Part shown: positions 23,584 to 26,117 of the stretch, piece after piece
Layout: each line of letters begins with the position of its first letter
Numbering within the stretch: position 1 is the stretch's first letter
Source: a virus
Length of the DNA stretch: 26,117 nt
Direction: 5' to 3' (one strand)
IMG/VR virus record: IMGVR_UViG_3300042870_000518
Location: 1-26,117 of that record
Translations under genes and position numbers: made by a program
Notes under the pieces: generated by a model
Told to the model about the DNA's origin: nothing
Seen by the model: the letters and a program-made list of their open reading frames with translations, nothing else
Databases searched by the model: none

Positions 23584-23880
23584 TTACCCACGCAACTTAA
23601 AAGAAAATTCTACACTAAGCCCACCGTTTGCGGTAAACGATGGGCTTATACCAGTTATATCTACTTCGGGAACAAATCTCGCAGCATTGATTATAAAGTC
23701 TTCCGGCTCAATCGGCGTAAAAGATGGGTCAAGAACGCCGAACTCTGGAGTTATTGGGTGCTCCCCTGGCTCTGTGAGTAAAGAAATTGTCAAGATTTGT
23801 TTGTAGAAATCAAAGGTTCCCTCTTCTACTCGCCTGAGTCCGGTATCGGTAAATTTAATTGGGAAGGAAAGACAGTCCAT
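23584..23880 (-). CDS. GPW/gp25-like baseplate wedge protein
   Basis: A 98-aa protein of the GPW/gp25 family: LSFPIKFTDTGLRRVEEG at the start, a helix, then LLTEPGEHPITPEFGVLDPS, the family's hallmark T-x-PGE-x-P-x-x-PEFG segment. This small protein sits where wedge and inner sheath meet, and in contractile systems is needed for sheath attachment. The name lysozyme-like is historical; no catalytic residues are evident. It precedes the J-like gene by 5 bases, as usual. Confident call. Confidence 0.93.
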   Translation of the reverse strand: MDCLSFPIKFTDTGLRRVEEGTFDFYKQILTISLLTEPGEHPITPEFGVLDPSFTPIEPEDFIINAARFVPEVDITGISPSFTANGGLSVEFSFKLRG

Positions 23881-23898
23881 CTCTGTATTATCCCATAC

Positions 23899-24081
23899 TC
23901 ATGAGCCTGTTGGTCCATTGTTGAGGGACTGCTGATTGGCCACTCGCTGAGCAACGCTCTCAATTTCTGCCTGTTCTAACAATGCCTCAAGTAACGCAAT
24001 TTTTTGGGCTGCTTCTGTAATTTGACGAAGTAACGAGTTAATCACCTTCTGGGCATCTACCTGTTGACCTTGTTCTTCCAT
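23899..24081 (-). CDS. Small coiled-coil protein (60 aa)
   Basis: A 60-aa protein; its ATG shares one base with the stop of the spike gene (TAATG). Residues 8-48 form a single amphipathic helix with heptad-like leucines and isoleucines (VINSLLRQITEAAQKIALLE and following), ending in a polar NNGPTGS. Likely a dimer or trimer coiled coil. Its place between the spike and the gp25-like wedge gene suggests a baseplate assembly role. Family not recognised. Confidence 0.8.
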   Translation of the reverse strand: MEEQGQQVDAQKVINSLLRQITEAAQKIALLEALLEQAEIESVAQRVANQQSLNNGPTGS

Positions 24082-26090
24082 TATTGTTCTCCTTCTAGGG
24101 CTTTTACCTTATCGCTAAGTTCTTTAATAGCCTGCACCATTGGTGCAATGAACTCAGTAATACCAATGTATTGACGGTCATAAACTGCATCTTCCGTACA
24201 AGCAACCAGGCCCATGTCAGGACCACCAATGTCGTGTATTCGTACATCTCTTGTTTCGCCAACAGCGTCTAATGCTGACCGTACATTCTGCGCAGTAAAC
24301 CCGTAGTAGTAACCCTCTTGTGTTGCCTCAGGGTCGTCATCAGTTCTTTCTGTTAAACGCAAATACGAAATCGGTTCTAGAGATTCAATAAAGTTCAAGC
24401 CAACACTCAATGGTTCTATTTCTCGCTTGAATCTTTCGTCTGAACCAACTTCTAAGGTGCTGAAGTTCCATAACCAGTTCCAAGTACTGTTGTCCGTGTA
24501 CATACCTGAGTAGTTGTATTGTTTCACCATGAGGGTTTGACCTTCGGGCGAAACAAATTCAATACCGCCCCAGTCTCCTGAACGACCATTAGAACCAACA
24601 GTTATTGAACCGTATGAGCCACGCTGTCTGCTTGCATTAGACGAGAAAGAACCATTAGCACGAATTTCAGCGTCAACGTAGAAGTTTTTACTGCCATAAG
24701 TACGAATCCATGAGGAGTCCGTCATGTGTATACCACCACCATGGGTTTGGTTATACCAACCTGTGTCACCCCATGAACGAAACCAATCTTTTGCGTAAAT
24801 TTGATTAGCGCCGTGGTCTTGTGAGGTTGAAGTACCAATATTATTAGCATTCAAAAACATTGTTCCATAAAGCCAGTTATTACCTGTGGAGTAAATACCT
24901 GACGGATGGTATGAGGCGTTTCCTGTACCAGCAACGTTGGCATTGCCAGAAATTGAATACGCATTCAAGGCACCAGATACACCCATGCCTCCAGTTACCG
25001 AGGCTGACGATGAGCCAACAGACAGGGTGTTGTTGCCATTTCCCCCAATGTGAACACTGGAGTTATGATAAGTACGGACATAAACATTATAATCACTACC
25101 CGTGTTACCTACAAGTACATAACCATTCCTGCCTCTTACGCTTGCCCAAGTAGCATCTGCTGTCCACGCACCAAGTATTGCACCACCATTACCACTCGCA
25201 GTTACTGTTCCAGTAGCAGTAATAGACGCAAAGGTAGGAGATGCGCTTGTAGCAACAGATTGTCCAATACTTATAGTAACTGCACCAGTACCACTGGATA
25301 CTCCCACCCCAGTACCTGCTACGGCTGAAGTAACGCCAGTATTGGTAATTGTTACGGCTCCCGTTGCTCCCGTGTTTGTACTTAAACCAGAAGAAGTAGT
25401 AATGCTTGTGACGCCACTTGAAGGACCAGTTGCGCCAGTTGTTCCGCTAACACCTGAGACGCCACTTACGCCTGAAACTCCGCTTACGCCCGAGACACCG
25501 GAAACACCAGAAACACCAGAAACACCAGAAACACCACTGACACCCTGAGGTCCAGAAGGTCCTCCAGAAGGACCGGTAGCGCCCGTTAATCCTGTCGGAC
25601 CAGTTGCGCCAATGACTCCCGAAACTCCAGATACGCCCGAAACTCCAGAAACTCCGCTGACCCCCTGCGGTCCACTGGGTCCAGTAGCACCTATAACACC
25701 GCTAACTCCAGAAACACCACTAATACCAGATACGCCCGATGGTCCAGTTGGTCCACCGGCAGGACCAGAAGGACCGGCAGGACCAGAAGGACCCACTACT
25801 GTTGCGTTAACCCATTCCGTTCCATTGTAAGAAAGTAATTGACCGGGAGACGGTGTAGTTATTATCGGTGTAAATATGTCTCTTGCGTTTACGTAGCCAA
25901 GTACGTACATTTCGTCGTTGGACATGCTTGTAAAAGCGCAAAGAACCTGCTCGTCAACTAACAGGGGGCTATTAATGTTTGAATTAGCAACTCGTAGTGG
26001 ACCTATCGTATTGCCGAGTTTTGGTATTGATACAAACACTCTTCCATCGGCAGCAATTGTTTTTACAATACCGACATAAATACCACCCAT
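24081..26090 (-). CDS. Baseplate spike-like OB protein fused to collagen-like fibre with S74 chaperone (669 aa)
   Basis: Residues 1-68 (GGIYVGIVKTIAADGRVFVS, then VDEQVLCAFTSMSNDEMYVL and GYV) look like the OB-fold domain of baseplate spike/hub proteins. GQLLSYNGTEWVNA follows, then Gly-X-Y repeats at about 98-232, a long beta region (233-545), and a Peptidase_S74 chaperone domain from about 545. In the latter, SDERFKRE gives S550 and K555, the Ser-Lys pair used for self-cleavage in this family; the chaperone drives trimer assembly and is then released. A C-terminal coiled coil (IKELSDKVKALEGE) closes it. No ribosome-binding site is seen before ATG 26090, and the frame stays open for nine more codons to the window edge, so the true start may be further upstream. 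First gene of the visible unit. Confidence 0.9.
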   Translation of the reverse strand: MGGIYVGIVKTIAADGRVFVSIPKLGNTIGPLRVANSNINSPLLVDEQVLCAFTSMSNDEMYVLGYVNARDIFTPIITTPSPGQLLSYNGTEWVNATVVGPSGPAGPSGPAGGPTGPSGVSGISGVSGVSGVIGATGPSGPQGVSGVSGVSGVSGVSGVIGATGPTGLTGATGPSGGPSGPQGVSGVSGVSGVSGVSGVSGVSGVSGVSGVSGVSGTTGATGPSSGVTSITTSSGLSTNTGATGAVTITNTGVTSAVAGTGVGVSSGTGAVTISIGQSVATSASPTFASITATGTVTASGNGGAILGAWTADATWASVRGRNGYVLVGNTGSDYNVYVRTYHNSSVHIGGNGNNTLSVGSSSASVTGGMGVSGALNAYSISGNANVAGTGNASYHPSGIYSTGNNWLYGTMFLNANNIGTSTSQDHGANQIYAKDWFRSWGDTGWYNQTHGGGIHMTDSSWIRTYGSKNFYVDAEIRANGSFSSNASRQRGSYGSITVGSNGRSGDWGGIEFVSPEGQTLMVKQYNYSGMYTDNSTWNWLWNFSTLEVGSDERFKREIEPLSVGLNFIESLEPISYLRLTERTDDDPEATQEGYYYGFTAQNVRSALDAVGETRDVRIHDIGGPDMGLVACTEDAVYDRQYIGITEFIAPMVQAIKELSDKVKALEGEQ
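25501..25536 (-). repeat. 9-bp tandem repeat, four exact units
   Basis: The plus-strand unit GAAACACCA occurs four times without change from 25501 to 25536. Each unit encodes one Gly-Val-Ser triplet of the spike-like fibre, so slippage would alter fibre length in frame. Confidence 0.9.
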
Positions 26091-26117
26091 TGGGCTTGGG
26101 TGTGAAGAAGCCTTGCT

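Overview
The window is a stretch of a tailed-phage genome, most likely a contractile-tailed (myovirus-type) dsDNA phage from an aquatic or otherwise uncultured source. All 28 genes I can support lie on the minus strand, most separated by 0-60 bases or overlapping by 1-8 bases (TAATG, TGATG, ATGA and GTGA junctions), so the whole window looks like one long late, structural transcription unit read from right (26117) to left (1). The contractile-tail assignment rests on a GPW/gp25-like baseplate wedge protein, a baseplate J-like protein and a tail-protein-I-like protein in the classical W-J-I order. Small-protein families here resemble ones I associate with actinobacterial phages and cyanophages, so the host could be either; the sequence does not settle it. 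No tRNA, CRISPR array, integrase or insertion sequence was seen, and no gap exceeds about 75 bases.

Layout in transcription order. (1) Baseplate core, 26117-20445: a spike-like OB-domain protein fused to collagen-like repeats and a C-terminal S74 chaperone, a small coiled-coil protein, gp25-like wedge, J-like, I-like (with extra inserted domains) and a 124-aa accessory protein. (2) Fibre arsenal, 20448-10200: a 104-aa repeat protein, a 435-aa fibre, a small holin-like protein, then a 1065-aa fibre, a 50-aa mini-gene, a 76-aa mini-fibre, a 594-aa fibre with an Mtd-type N-terminus, a 254-aa glycine-rich protein and a 748-aa protein with collagen-like, histidine-rich and polyglycine blocks. (3) Enzyme cassette, 9946-4336: a 359-aa unknown protein, a flavin-dependent tryptophan-halogenase-family enzyme, a 247-aa unknown protein, two distinct Fe(II)/2-oxoglutarate oxygenases, a three-helix membrane protein and an FkbM methyltransferase. 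(4) Second fibre patch, 4311-1: another collagen-like fibre, a fibronectin-III protein with a cysteine-rich tail, a small hypothetical protein, a GT-B glycosyltransferase and a fibre gene that runs off the left edge.

The most unusual feature is the physical interleaving of at least five long Gly-X-Y (mainly Gly-Val-Ser) collagen-like fibres with a compact set of modification enzymes (halogenase, two oxygenases, methyltransferase, glycosyltransferase). My favoured but unproven reading is a phage-encoded surface-modification pathway acting either on the phage's own fibres or on host surface glycans or metabolites. The 748-aa protein, with 43 histidines in 110 residues between a collagen-like region and a polyglycine block, is the most striking single architecture.
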